Shown: positions 1 to 10,106, counted from the first letter of the stretch. The stretch: DNA of 64,000 bases from Nitrospira sp. (GCA_024998685.1 JACOEH010000001.1:124001-188000), one strand, 5' to 3'. The notes: a model not told the origin generated them from the sequence alone. Numbers and translations are program-made.

Positions 1-90
1 CTGGCTTACTATCGCAAATCTCACAACTTCTTCAGCGCCATTATCTGTGTTGCCACGGTCATCTATCAACCAGACAGACCGGACAGACTT
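1..90 (+). other. Edge sequence, possible transposase tail
   Basis: Read on the plus strand from base 1, this stretch is open and gives a hydrophobic peptide containing YRKSHNFFSAI and then CVATVIY. This loosely resembles the C-terminal end of IS5-like transposases (Y-x-K ... NF ... A motif). It has no visible stop before the degenerate repeat at 61-92, and the match is too short to be sure. On the minus strand it is simply the region downstream of aceF. Confidence 0.2.
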
Positions 91-92
91 TT
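61..92. repeat. Degenerate GGTTTRTCYGG-type intergenic repeat, copy A
   Basis: A short CA-rich run (ACCAGACAGACCGGACAGAC) lies directly after the aceF stop codon. It shares the 6-8 base imperfect unit (AACCRGA / YGGTTTGT) of the longer copies at 1464-1563 and 27128-27216. Only one arm is present here, so it cannot form the long hairpin seen in the other two copies. Confidence 0.45.
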
Positions 93-1443
93 AGAGTCCC
101 AAAAACATCGCCTGAAAGTCTTCCAACGCTTTGGCGATTTCGTTGGTAAAACGCGCGCCGACCGCTCCATCCACCAGACGATGATCGTAGGCCACGCACA
201 ATTGCAAGACCCGGCGGGGCACGAATTGGCCGTCGCGATACACCGGCATCATGCGGGCCTTCCCGACGCCCAAGATACCGACTTGTGGCGCATTGATGAT
301 CGGAGTGAACGGACCGGAGCCGAGCCCACCCATGTTGCTCACGGTAAACGTGGCGCCGCGCAACTCTTCCAGCTTCACCTCGCGTTGACGCGTGCGTTCC
401 GCCAGATCAGCGAGCTCGACGGAAATTTGAAACAGGTCTTTATGGTCCACGTCATGGACCACCGGCACGATCAATCCCGCGGGCGTATCCACGGCGACGC
501 CGATGTTGTAATAGTCCTTGTAGATCACTTCGCCGCCGGTGAGGTCGAGGGCGGCGTTCAACTGCGGATACCGCTTCAGAGCGTGGACGACGGCTTTGAT
601 GATGAGGCTGGTGAGCGTCAGTGTCGCGCCTTTCTTCTTGAAGTCGAGCACGTAGCGTTTGTGCAGCTCCATCAGATCGGTGATGTCGGCATCCTGAAAT
701 TGATGAACGTGAGGAATGGTCGTCCAAGACTGCGTCATGTTCGCCGCAATCTTCCGCCGCAGTGACGGGAGAGGCTCGCGGCGCTCCGTGCCGTACGTCG
801 TGGTAAAGACGCCGCCCGATCCGGAAGGCCCGGCGGCAACGCCGCTGCGCCTGGTTCGTTCACGAACAAAGGCTTTGACATCATCGGCCGTAATCCGACC
901 GCCGGCTTCAGAGCCTTTCACTTGCGTCAGATCCACGCTCAATTCGCGGGCAAGCCGGCGCACCGACGGAGGCGCAGGGATGGCGGCTCCGTCGGACGAC
1001 GAGGAAGGCGTTGCAGCCATCTTGTCCTTAGGCGGTGAGGGCGACGGCTTCTCCGCTTCCTGTGAAGCTGTTGTGGAAGGTTCAGTCGGCGGCGCGTCCC
1101 GTCCTTCCACGGCCTCCGCATGGGCCGATTCGACGACAGCCGGCCGTTGCGGGGCTGGAGCAACGGCTGGCTTATGCGGCGTCGGCGTCGTGGCCGACCG
1201 ACCTGCGCCCTCTGCACCGTCCAGTTCGACGAGGGCTTGCCCGACCTTCACGTGATCTCCCTCGCGGACCAGCAAGCGTACAACTGTACCGGCTCCCGGC
1301 GCCGGTACCGGAATCGTGGCCTTGTCGGTCTCCAACTCGATCAACGCTTGGCCTTCGCTGACCTGATCGCCTTCGTGGACCAGGACCATGACGACATCGC
1401 CGCCTTCGATTCCTTCAGCGAGAAACGGTAGTTCCACTTTCAT
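91..1443 (-). CDS. aceF: Pyruvate dehydrogenase E2, dihydrolipoamide acetyltransferase
   Basis: This is the acetyl-transferring core of the pyruvate dehydrogenase complex. It takes the acetyl group from E1 on a lipoyl arm and passes it to CoA in the cytoplasm. The 450-residue protein has one N-terminal lipoyl domain (residues about 1-75, modified Lys41 in ELETDKATIP), a long Pro/Ala linker, a peripheral subunit-binding domain (about 155-190, SVRRLAREL) and the catalytic acyltransferase domain ending in DHRLVDG near residue 420, which holds the catalytic His. Having one lipoyl domain rather than the three of E. coli is common outside enterobacteria. It lies 126 bases downstream of aceE and is probably co-transcribed, although a hairpin repeat occupies the gap. 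E3 is not in the window. Confidence 0.95.
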   Translation of the reverse strand: MKVELPFLAEGIEGGDVVMVLVHEGDQVSEGQALIELETDKATIPVPAPGAGTVVRLLVREGDHVKVGQALVELDGAEGAGRSATTPTPHKPAVAPAPQRPAVVESAHAEAVEGRDAPPTEPSTTASQEAEKPSPSPPKDKMAATPSSSSDGAAIPAPPSVRRLARELSVDLTQVKGSEAGGRITADDVKAFVRERTRRSGVAAGPSGSGGVFTTTYGTERREPLPSLRRKIAANMTQSWTTIPHVHQFQDADITDLMELHKRYVLDFKKKGATLTLTSLIIKAVVHALKRYPQLNAALDLTGGEVIYKDYYNIGVAVDTPAGLIVPVVHDVDHKDLFQISVELADLAERTRQREVKLEELRGATFTVSNMGGLGSGPFTPIINAPQVGILGVGKARMMPVYRDGQFVPRRVLQLCVAYDHRLVDGAVGARFTNEIAKALEDFQAMFLGL

Positions 1444-1463
1444 AGCTCAGTCTCGTCTCGGTC

Positions 1464-1563
1464 TTGTTTGTCCCGTTTGTTTGGTTAAGTGGAGTCCTCG
1501 GCATTCTGGATCTCCAATCTGATAAACCGATTAACCCAGATAAACCGAACAGGCCGGATAGAC
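1464..1563. repeat. Degenerate hairpin repeat, copy B, between aceE and aceF
   Basis: Two arms built from the same short unit face each other. The left arm is TTGTTTGTCCCGTTTGTTTG at 1464-1483 and the right arm runs through GATAAACCGATTAACCCAGA from 1521. They can pair imperfectly around a loop of roughly 35 bases. The element lies inside the aceEF transcription unit, so it may affect mRNA stability or attenuation. Copies A (61-92) and C (27128-27216) share the unit. Confidence 0.5.
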
Positions 1564-1569
1564 TTCTCG

Positions 1570-4257
1570 TCACCGCTGCCAGGGTGCCTGGTCGGGTGTT
1601 CGGATATCAAGATCTTTCGCGGCTTGGCGAACGGTCTGCGCGTGTACGGCTCCGTCTCGGCGATGGAGAGCGTAGAGTGTCGCCACGACGAGATGCTCGG
1701 CATCGATCTCGAAGAACCGGCGCAGGGCCTTGCGGGTATCGCTCCGGCCGAATCCATCGGTACCGAGTGTCAGCAGGCCTCCCGGTACCCATGGAGCGAT
1801 CTGCTGGGGAACCATGCGAACATAGTCGCTCACCGCCACGCTGGGACCTTGAAACGTTTCGGCAGCCTGCTGAAGATAACTCTTTCGCGGCGGCTCGTCC
1901 GGATGCCGCATGTTCCACCGCTCGGCTTCAAGCGCCCGCATCCGCAACATCTTATAGCTCGTCACGCTCCATACGTCTGCCGCCACGCCGTAGCGTTCCA
2001 GCAACAGCTCTTGCGCCTTGAGCGCTTCGTTGACGAGCGGTCCGCTCGCCAACAACCGGGCTTTGTGCTGGGCTTCTTTGGGCGCCGGACGGAAGCAATA
2101 CATACCTTCGAGTATTCCCTCTTCTGTGTCGGGCGGCATGGCCGGCATGGGATAGGGTTCGTTGTAGAGCGTGATGTAATACAACCGATCCTCCTGACGC
2201 TGATACATCCGCCTCAGCCCGTCCTGCAGAATGACGGCGAGTTCGAACATAAATGCCGGATCATAGGCGGCGATCGTCGGATACGCATGAGCCAGTAAAT
2301 GGCTGTGCCCGTCCTGATGTTGCAAACCTTCGCCCTCCAACGTCGTACGCCCCGCTGTGGCCCCCAAGAGAAAGCCGCGGGCGCGCATGTCCGAGGCGGC
2401 CCACATCAAGTCTCCGATTCGCTGAAATCCGAACATCGAGTAAAAGATGTACAAGGGAATCGTGTTGAGTCCATGTGTCGCATAGGCTGTGGCGGCGGCG
2501 ATGAAGGAAGACATCGCGCCGGCTTCGGTGATGCCTTCTTCAAGGATCTGACCGTTCGTGGATTCGAAGTAATAGAGCAAGGAACTTTTGTCCGCCGGTT
2601 CATAGAGCTGACCGAGATGCGAATAGATGCCATATTGACGAAACAGCGCCTCGAGCCCGAACGTACGCGCTTCATCGGGAATGATCGGGACGAGATGTTT
2701 GCCGAACGGCTTGTGGCCCAAAAGGCGGCCCAACATGCGGGCGAAGCCCATCGTCGTGGAGGCGGCACGGTCTCCCGATCCTTCGAGAAACTCCTTGAAC
2801 TGATCGAGGCCCGGCGTCTCCAACGGCTCGACCTTCACCCGCCGCTTCGGAAGTGAACCACCCATGGTCTTTATCCGCTCGGCGAGGTAGGTCGCTTCCG
2901 GACTGTCGGCAGGCGGACGGAAAAACGGCGTCGAAGCGAGTTGTTCATCCGAGACGGGCACGCTGAATCGCGTGCGGAATTCGCGCAACTCCCGCTCATT
3001 CATCTTTTTCTGCTGATGGGTGATGTTGCGCCCTTCCCCGGCCTCTCCCAAGCCGTACCCTTTGATCGTCTTCGCGAGAATCACGGTCGGTTGACCTCGG
3101 TGTTCCACGGCGGCCTTGTAGGCGGCATAGACTTTCCGTGGATCGTGACCGCCGCGCAGCAGTTTGTGGATTTGTTCGTCGGAATAGGAGGCCACCATTT
3201 GAAGCAGGCGGGGATCGGCGCCGAAGAAATGTTTCCGAGCGAAGGCGCCGCCTTCCACCGTATATTTCTGATACCAGCCGTCGACGATCTCGCCCATCCG
3301 TCTCACCAGCAGCCCCTCGTCGTCCTGCGCCAACAACGGGTCCCAATCGCTTCCCCAAACCACCTTGATGACATTCCAACCCGCGCCTCGGAAGATGGAT
3401 TCGAGTTCTTGGATGATCTTGCCGTTGCCGCGGACCGGGCCGTCCAGGCGCTGAAGATTGCAGTTGACGACCCATATCAGATTATCCAACTGCTCGCGGG
3501 CCGCGAGCGTCAGCGCAGCCATGCTCTCCGGCTCATCCATTTCACCGTCGCCGACGAAGGCCCATACGCGCTGCCGGCCGGTATCTTTCAGGCCGCGATC
3601 CCGTAGGTACCGGTTGAAACGGGCCTGATAGATCGACATGATCGGGCCCAGGCCCATCGACACGGTCGGAAATTCCCAGTAGTCCGGCATCAGCCAAGGA
3701 TGCGGATAGGAGGACAAGCCCTTGCCCTCGCCGGTGAGCTCGCGCCGGAAGTGATGCAGCATCTCTTCTGAAAGTCGGCCCTCGATATAGCCACGCGCGT
3801 AGATCCCGGGGCTGGCATGCCCTTGGACATAGAGGAGGTCGCCGCCCTGCGGAGAATCTTTGCCGTGTAGAAAATGATTGAAGGCCACCTCATACAAGGT
3901 GGCCGCCGAAGCATAGGTCGAAATATGCCCGCCGATGCCGGAATGTTCTTTATTCGCTTTGACGACCATCGCCAGGGCGTTCCACCGAATGAGACTTCGG
4001 ATGCGACGCTCGAGCTCGAGGTTGCCGGGATAGGCCGGTTCCCGCTCGGCAGGAATCGTATTGATATACGGTGTGTTGGAGGAGCCGGCAATCCGCGCCC
4101 CTCGTTCACCAAGCCGATCGCGGAGACGATCGAAGAGATAGGTCGCCCGCTCGGTCCCTTTCGCCTGCAGTACGTACTCCAAAGAATCGAGCCACTCGCG
4201 GGTTTCCTGGGGGTCGGTATCAGACTGCGGTTGCGTACTGCGATGGTCGTCGCCCAC
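1570..4257 (-). CDS. aceE: Pyruvate dehydrogenase E1, homodimeric type
   Basis: Thiamine-diphosphate-dependent decarboxylase that oxidises pyruvate and acetylates the lipoyl arm of AceF. The ThDP motif is visible as GDGEMDEPES followed by NLQRLDGPVRGN, and the whole length fits the homodimeric AceE family (895 residues here, about 887 in E. coli). The reading frame is open 30 codons further upstream, but I chose the GTG at 4257 because a strong AAGGAGG lies 7 bases before it and the extra N-terminus has no family counterpart. It is followed by aceF on the same strand. Confidence 0.95.
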   Translation of the reverse strand: MGDDHRSTQPQSDTDPQETREWLDSLEYVLQAKGTERATYLFDRLRDRLGERGARIAGSSNTPYINTIPAEREPAYPGNLELERRIRSLIRWNALAMVVKANKEHSGIGGHISTYASAATLYEVAFNHFLHGKDSPQGGDLLYVQGHASPGIYARGYIEGRLSEEMLHHFRRELTGEGKGLSSYPHPWLMPDYWEFPTVSMGLGPIMSIYQARFNRYLRDRGLKDTGRQRVWAFVGDGEMDEPESMAALTLAAREQLDNLIWVVNCNLQRLDGPVRGNGKIIQELESIFRGAGWNVIKVVWGSDWDPLLAQDDEGLLVRRMGEIVDGWYQKYTVEGGAFARKHFFGADPRLLQMVASYSDEQIHKLLRGGHDPRKVYAAYKAAVEHRGQPTVILAKTIKGYGLGEAGEGRNITHQQKKMNERELREFRTRFSVPVSDEQLASTPFFRPPADSPEATYLAERIKTMGGSLPKRRVKVEPLETPGLDQFKEFLEGSGDRAASTTMGFARMLGRLLGHKPFGKHLVPIIPDEARTFGLEALFRQYGIYSHLGQLYEPADKSSLLYYFESTNGQILEEGITEAGAMSSFIAAATAYATHGLNTIPLYIFYSMFGFQRIGDLMWAASDMRARGFLLGATAGRTTLEGEGLQHQDGHSHLLAHAYPTIAAYDPAFMFELAVILQDGLRRMYQRQEDRLYYITLYNEPYPMPAMPPDTEEGILEGMYCFRPAPKEAQHKARLLASGPLVNEALKAQELLLERYGVAADVWSVTSYKMLRMRALEAERWNMRHPDEPPRKSYLQQAAETFQGPSVAVSDYVRMVPQQIAPWVPGGLLTLGTDGFGRSDTRKALRRFFEIDAEHLVVATLYALHRRDGAVHAQTVRQAAKDLDIRTPDQAPWQR

Positions 4258-4464
4258 TATCCACCCTCCTTGAACGTTGGAAAATCGTCCGAATGTGCCG
4301 GGTCTGCATGTCGGTCGAAGCCGTGTTACCGTTTTCCTAACCCACACATTCTAGTCCTCCTACTAGGGGACTCTCCAGGCTTTATATCAGGTAAGTAAGC
4401 TGTTCAATAACCTAGAGTGATCCCTAATATTCCACTTTGATCCTTCCGTCTACCTTGCGAGGCG

Positions 4465-4857
4465 ATGAAAAAGGCGCGGCATCGTACGGCTTCCAATACA
4501 GTACCCTCTTCCGCTACCCGTCAATCGCAGTTGGTGCCCCTGTCCTGCCCCGATTGTTTCGGTGTGCTACGGTTCGAGCGGGAAGGGCCGAGAGGGCATC
4601 TCGTCTACTGCTGCCAGGTGGATCATCGATATAGCCAGAGCAGTTTGCTCTATGCCAAGGAAGCGCAATTGGAACGGACCCTGTGGTCGGCCGCGCTGTT
4701 GTTGAAACAGATGGGGTATGCCTACCAGGATCTTCTCGAAGAAATAAAAAGTACAAGGGGCGCCGAACGAACCAGGGTGCGCCGACGCATCAACGAAGTG
4801 AGGAAGCAGGGCCTCGCGATTCGAGCGATGATCGAGACGACCCATGCCCTCCAATAA
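4465..4857 (+). CDS. Stand-alone CheB-type C-terminal metal-binding-like domain protein
   Basis: A 130-residue protein with CPDCFGVL near residue 43 and a following YCCQVDHRYS, then a helical segment (LERTLWSAALLLKQMG). This matches the tail usually fused to the C-terminus of single-domain CheB-like methylesterases (CP-x-CGG-x-L ... CRVGHAYS ... ALW). Here it is a separate gene placed before the methylesterase gene and overlapping it by 14 bases, so the normal order is reversed and split. The Cys/His pattern suggests metal binding, which is an inference. Function in isolation is unknown; translational coupling to the next gene is likely. Confidence 0.7.
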   Translation: MKKARHRTASNTVPSSATRQSQLVPLSCPDCFGVLRFEREGPRGHLVYCCQVDHRYSQSSLLYAKEAQLERTLWSAALLLKQMGYAYQDLLEEIKSTRGAERTRVRRRINEVRKQGLAIRAMIETTHALQ

Positions 4858-5505
4858 ACGCAGAGACTCCGGTCTATATAAGATCAGGCGTTCCGCCGTT
4901 AATGCCGAACGTATCAAGAGGGATATCATCGTGATCGGCGCATCCGCCGGCGGAGTCGTGACATTGACGGAGCTCTTCGCCTCATTTCCGCCTCATCTGG
5001 CGGCCGCCGTCTGCGTCGTCCTCCATCGCTCTCCCGAGAAGGGAGAGCTGGCCCACGTGTTGAGCCGCCGCTCGGCCTTGCCGGTGATCGAACCGGAGGG
5101 GAAACCGCCCTCAATTCCGGCCGCATTTATCTGGCTCCGCCGGACCATCATGTCTTGTTGACCTCGCAGGGAATCGCGATTCAACGCGGTCCGAAGGAGC
5201 ACAGCACCAGGCCGGCGATCGACGTCTTGTTCCGTACCGCAGCCGTGGCCCACGGGCCACGAGTGGTCGGGGTGCTGTTGACGGGCGCCGGAGAAGACGG
5301 TGTCAGCGGATTCATCGCCATATCCAGGGCGTCCGGCATCACGTTGACTCAAGATCCCGACGAAGCCTACATGCCCTACATGCCGCTCAATGCCTTGAAG
5401 ATGGATGATGTGGACGGTGTCTTACGCATCAAGGAGATGGCGCCGACCCTGACGGCGCTGGCTGCCGGAGAACCAGTCATCATGGCATCGAAGGAACCAA
5501 GGTGA
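4844..5505 (+). pseudogene. CheB-like protein-glutamate methylesterase, one frameshift
   Basis: The first frame gives IIVIGASAGGV, the start of the CheB methylesterase fold with the G-A-S-A-G catalytic serine region, and runs to about 5105. The second frame resumes with SGRIYLAPPDHHVLL (catalytic His region) and continues through GVLLTGAGEDGVSG to the stop at 5503-5505. One base is missing near 5100-5112 (around AAACCGCCCTCAATTCC); restoring it gives 220 residues, a normal length for a stand-alone CheB domain without receiver. It is therefore either a recent pseudogene or a sequencing error. Confidence 0.8.
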
Positions 5506-5598
5506 GACGGCGATGCAGTCGATTGTGCCCACCCCCGGCGGCATTCATCGGAATTACGTATCTCGAATTTCCTGCCCCTTGCTCCATAGGGACGAAAG

Positions 5599-5633
5599 GC
5601 CTACAATCCGCCCTACAATCGGCCCTACAATCG
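5599..5633 (+). repeat. Three tandem copies of a 12-base unit
   Basis: The unit GCCCTACAATCG occurs twice exactly at 5610-5633 and once as an 11-base variant at 5599-5609. It lies in the junction between the frameshifted cheB and the truncated CheB part of the following CheB/CheR fusion, a place where about 150 residues of the usual CheB domain are missing. It may mark the deletion or slippage junction. Confidence 0.7.
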
Positions 5634-5701
5634 CTCTTCTCAAACCGGTTGCCATGGCACCACGCACAGGACCAAAAAAGAAAGTTTCGCCGCGCATCAT
5701 C

Positions 5702-8545
5702 GCGCGGCCTCGTAACGGACGGCACGCTCGGGGTGAAGGCGGTGAAAGAGCATTTGGGCCTGGCGCTCGTCCAGGATACTCGATCCGCCAAATACGACAG
5801 CATGCCGAAGAGTGCGCTGAGGACCGGACTGGTGGACTATGTCGCCGCGGCCCAAGACCTCCCGCAAAAACTGATGGGCTATGTGCGCCACAGCGCGAAG
5901 ATTTCCCGCGACGTCGCCGTGCAAGAACGGTCGGTTTCCTCCTCGCTGCTGCGCATCTTCACCCTGTTGCGCGCCCATACCGGACACGACTTTTCCTTCT
6001 ACAAAAAAACACCCTGTATCGGCGTATCGAACGCCGGATGAATATCCATCAGATCAGACACATCGGACGGTACGTCCGGTTTCTGCAAGAGAACCCCGAC
6101 GAACTCGACCTCCTGTTCAGGGAGATCTTGATCGGAGTCACGAACTTTTTTCGCGATCCGGAAGCCTTCAAGGCGCGGAAAGAAGACGTGCTGCCGGCGG
6201 TGTTGAAAAACAAGACCACACACAGCAGTGTGAGGGTTTGGATCCCCGGCTGCTCCACCGGCGAAGAAGCCTATTCCATCGCCATCATCATCGTGGAATG
6301 TTTGGATCAGCTCAAATTGCTCAGCACCGTGAAAGTGCAGATCTTCGCGACCGATATCGACAAAGAAGCGGTGGACCGTGCCCGCCAGGGCCTCTATATG
6401 TCCACCATCGCGACCGACGTCTCGCCGGAGCGCCTGCATCGGTTCTTTGCCAAAGATGACCATGGGTATCGCCTGTCCAAGACCATCCGGGAGATGGTGG
6501 TTTTCGCTCCGCAAAACCTCATCATGGACCCCCCGTTTACGAAGCTGGATCTGCTCTGTTGCCGCAATCTGCTCATTATTTCAACGCCGAACTGCAAAAG
6601 AAATTGCTGCCGCTGTTCCATTACACGCTCAATCCCGGCGGGATTCTGTTCCTGGGATCGTCCGAATCGATCGGGGGATTTCAGGATCTCTTCGGCACGG
6701 TGGATCACAAAAGGAAGATCTTCGGCCGGAAAGAATCGCCCGTCGCCGCGGCCGCCGGCTTGGTCGATTTCCCCAGCGCCCTGCTTCCGCACGAGCAGGG
6801 CAAGCCGCGCCACCAGCCGAAATCGACGCAGGATGTGGGAGCCTCGTTGTCGGATTTATCGCGTCAATTGCTGTTGGAGCGGTTCGTGCCGCCCTCGGTG
6901 CTCGTCAATGAGAGCGGGGATATCCTGTACATCCAAGGCCGCACGGGCCGGTACTTGGAGCCGGCCATGGGCGAGGCCTCGATGAATATCTTTACCATGG
7001 CCCGCGAGGGGATTGCGCCTCGAAGTCGGAGCGCTGGTCAGAAAGGCTCTCTTGCAGCGCCGTGAGGTCGAGCGTGACGGGCTTCGCGTGCAGGTGAACG
7101 GCGGATACCAGACCGTCAAAATCCTCGTGCGGCCTTTGAGCGGGCGATCGATCACTCGGGGTATGGTGCTGATCTCGTTCGAGGACCGGGAACCGGCCAA
7201 GCGGCTGAACCGGGAGAAGAAGGAGAGCGGCACACCGCCCAAAGAGACGGAGGATTTGACCCAGGAGTTGAAATACACCAAGGAACAGCTCCAAACCACC
7301 GTGGAAGAAATGGAAACGTCGCAGGAAGAATTGAAATCGGCCAACGAGGAGCTGCAGTCGACGAATGAGGAACTGCAGAGCACCAATGAAGAGATGATCA
7401 CCTCCAAGGAAGAGCTCCAATCCCTCAACGAAGAGCTGGTCACGGTCAATTCCGAATTGCAGCAGAAGATCGAAGATGTCTCGCAATCGAACAACGACAT
7501 GAAGAATCTGCTGAACAGCACGGACATCGCCACGATCTTCGTGGACAACAACCTGAGCATCATGCGCTTTACGCCGCAAGCCGCGTCGGTCATCAATTTG
7601 ATCCCCGGCGATGTCGGACGGCCGATCAGCGACATTGCCACGAACCTCAGGCACGACGGGTTGGTGGACGATTTGAAAGAGGTGCTGCGGACATTCGCGT
7701 ACAAGGAGATGCAGGTCGAGACGAAGCAGGGCGATTGGTACCTCTTGCGCATCATGCCGTACCGGACCACCGAGAACGTCATCGACGGAGGCGTGCTGAC
7801 CTTCACCAACATCAACGCGGTAAAAAAGCTGGAAGCCTCGTTGAGGACCCGCGAGAGCCGCCTGCAGCGGTTGTTCGACGGCATGGCCGTCATGTTCGTC
7901 GCCTTCGACGAGCAGCATCGCACCGTGGCCTGGAATCACGAATGTGAGCGGGTGACCGGCTATCGGGCCAAAGACATGATCGGCAAGCCGGATGCGTTTC
8001 AGCTCCTGTCTCGAAGTCCGAAACCCGGAGTCGACCGGGACGGCGGTGTCCTAGGCGGAGCCCGAGTTGAAGAGCGGCCGATCAATTGTAAAGATGGAAC
8101 CGTACGGTATGTCGAGTGGCTGCCGATGGCGCAGGATGTGTCGCTGTCCGGATGGGTGCAATGTTGGGTGGGAATCGACGTGACGGAACGCCGGGAGGCG
8201 ATCGAACGGCTCGCCGGATTGTTCCACTCGTCGTCCGAGGCCTTGGGCTTTTCGACGCTCGAGGGAGAGCTTCTGGAAGTGAATCGCGCCTTCCTGGACC
8301 TGACCGGTTATACGAAAGACGACCTGCTGCGGCAGAGTTATCACATCTTGCTCTCCCCGGAATATCGCGGGCGCCACGCGGAAATCATGGAGCAGGTCGT
8401 CAAGACCGGACAGCCCGGCACGTTCGACAAGGAGTATGTCTGGAAAGACGGCACGCGGGTGGGGGTGAGCGCGACCATCTTTCTCGTGCGCGGGCTGGAG
8501 GGAAAACCGATCGGGCTGGGCAGTATCGTCAAACGGAGAGAGTGA
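5702..8545 (+). pseudogene. CheB/CheR-PAS fusion methyltransferase, truncated and frameshifted
   Basis: Members of this family fuse a CheB methylesterase, a CheR methyltransferase, a long coiled coil and PAS domains. Here only the last part of CheB remains (TDGTLGVKAVKEHLGL onward). CheR follows (FFRDPEAF, then VWIPGCSTGEEAYS for SAM binding), then the coiled coil ([18 protein letters not shown]) and at least two PAS domains. Four reading frames are needed. A run of seven A at 6003-6009 has one base too few, one base is missing near 6574-6581, and one extra base lies near 7008-7014. The segment 7013-8545 is open for 510 codons and could still make a PAS protein. Signs of decay are strong unless these are read errors. 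Confidence 0.8.
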
Positions 8546-8556
8546 GGGAGGAGGCC

Positions 8557-9822
8557 ATGGCCTACCATACACCGACCGTATTAGCCGATCTCAGACGGCG
8601 AGCAGAATCGGCTCTGAACCGTCTGGTCAAACCATCCGTGCCGAGTCTCTCACCGGAAAACGTTGAAGCCCTGATGCATGAACTGCGCGTGCATCAGATC
8701 GAGCTCGAGATGCAAAATCAGGAGCTGCAGCGGGCAAACCATGAGGTCGAGGAAAGCCGGACCCGCTACCGTGAATTATACGAATCGATTCCCATCGGTT
8801 ATGTCACGATCGATGCGACAGGCCGGATCTATGACGTGAATCCCGCCGGAGCGCGGTTGCTGGGCATCGAGGAGTCGAGGCCTGAGCTGAACAACAACAA
8901 CTACTTCTTCTTCTTTGACGGCGACGTCGATCGCATCACGCTCTTCGCGAGAAAGGTGATCGAACGGCAAACCTCCGAAGTGGATGAATACCGGATGAAA
9001 CGCGTCGACGACAGTTGTTTTACGGCGTTCCTGCAGGCTGCCCCGGTCCAAATCGGCGAGGGCGAAGAAGGACGAATTCGAATAGCTTTTCAAGACATTA
9101 CCCGGCAAAAACATTCCGAAGCGGAATTGCGCCGCCAGCGGGTCGAGTTGGAAGCGAACCAGGCGGAACTGCGTGAGCTCACGACAAAGCTGTTTGCCGC
9201 CCAGGAAGAGGAGCGCAGGCGGATCGCCAGAGAGCTTCACGATGACCATTGCCAGCGAGTGACGGCCTTGATCTTGGAAGCCAATATGCTGACGAAGGTC
9301 TGTAAAACGCGACTGCCGGATATCGCCCCACGACTCACCGCGATGAGTCAAAAACTGACCGACATTCTGAGTGATTTTCGGTCACTCTCTCATGAGCTCC
9401 TTCCACGGAATCTCGACGATACGTCCTTGATCGCTCCGATCCGCGTTTTGATCGGCGAATTCAGCGGGAAAGCGGGCTTCGAGGTGAAGTTTGTCGAGCC
9501 CCCTGTCGCGCTGGTCATTCCACCTCCGATCATGACGGCTCTCTTTCGCCTGTTGCAGGAATGTCTGAGCAATATCGCGAAACACGCAAATGCGAAGCGT
9601 GTCACCGTGACATTGACAGGGACGAACCAAACGGTCGAACTTCACGTGACGGATGACGGTGTCGGGTTTGATCCTGGATTGTTGCCGGCCAAGCGAGAAG
9701 CGACGGGGATTGTCGGGATGCGTGAACGATTACGCCCGTTCGGAGGGACCGTCCACATCATCAGCAGACCGGGTCAAGGCGCGACCGTGACTTCCTCAGT
9801 CCCATTGCCGGAATCGACGTGA
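8557..9822 (+). CDS. PAS-domain histidine kinase, NarX/DegS type
   Basis: A soluble 421-residue sensor kinase. The N-terminus is a coiled coil (residues about 30-70, HELRVHQIELEMQNQELQ), then a PAS domain (about 70-185), a HisKA_3 dimerisation domain with phosphoacceptor His228 in RRIARELHDDH, and a HATPase domain with DDGVGFDPG and GIVGMRERL. There is no membrane segment. I place the start at 8557, after GGGAGGAGG, rather than at upstream in-frame codons inside the preceding gene. It begins 11 bases after the damaged CheB/CheR-PAS gene, which suggests a former shared operon. No cognate LuxR-type regulator is adjacent. Confidence 0.85.
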   Translation: MAYHTPTVLADLRRRAESALNRLVKPSVPSLSPENVEALMHELRVHQIELEMQNQELQRANHEVEESRTRYRELYESIPIGYVTIDATGRIYDVNPAGARLLGIEESRPELNNNNYFFFFDGDVDRITLFARKVIERQTSEVDEYRMKRVDDSCFTAFLQAAPVQIGEGEEGRIRIAFQDITRQKHSEAELRRQRVELEANQAELRELTTKLFAAQEEERRRIARELHDDHCQRVTALILEANMLTKVCKTRLPDIAPRLTAMSQKLTDILSDFRSLSHELLPRNLDDTSLIAPIRVLIGEFSGKAGFEVKFVEPPVALVIPPPIMTALFRLLQECLSNIAKHANAKRVTVTLTGTNQTVELHVTDDGVGFDPGLLPAKREATGIVGMRERLRPFGGTVHIISRPGQGATVTSSVPLPEST

Positions 9823-10106
9823 CGTACGCCTCCCGACCCGCCTTGTGATACCGACCGGATGTCCAAAATCGGCCTTTCCCCCTTGCATTCAAAGCACTGG
9901 CAATTACCCAAGGAAATCTGGTTAATTAATGGGTCAGTCGTATCGCCAGGCATGAATGATCGGATTTCTGTCTCACGGTGGGTATTGCCGCTCGCAAGCA
10001 GGAAACTCTGTACTGCCTATCAAGGTTGCACTGATCGAACAACGGACAAAATCGCGAGCGAGAAGAGATATTTGTCCAATGCCGTCGCGGTGTCCATGGA
10101 GGCACA

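Noticed and set aside
1-69. IS5-like transposase tail at the left edge
   Set aside because: Only about 23 residues with a loose match; cannot be separated from chance without the sequence to the left.
4258-4347. Upstream extension of aceE by 30 codons
   Set aside because: The strong AAGGAGG points to GTG 4257, and the extra residues (rich in Arg) have no counterpart in AceE proteins.
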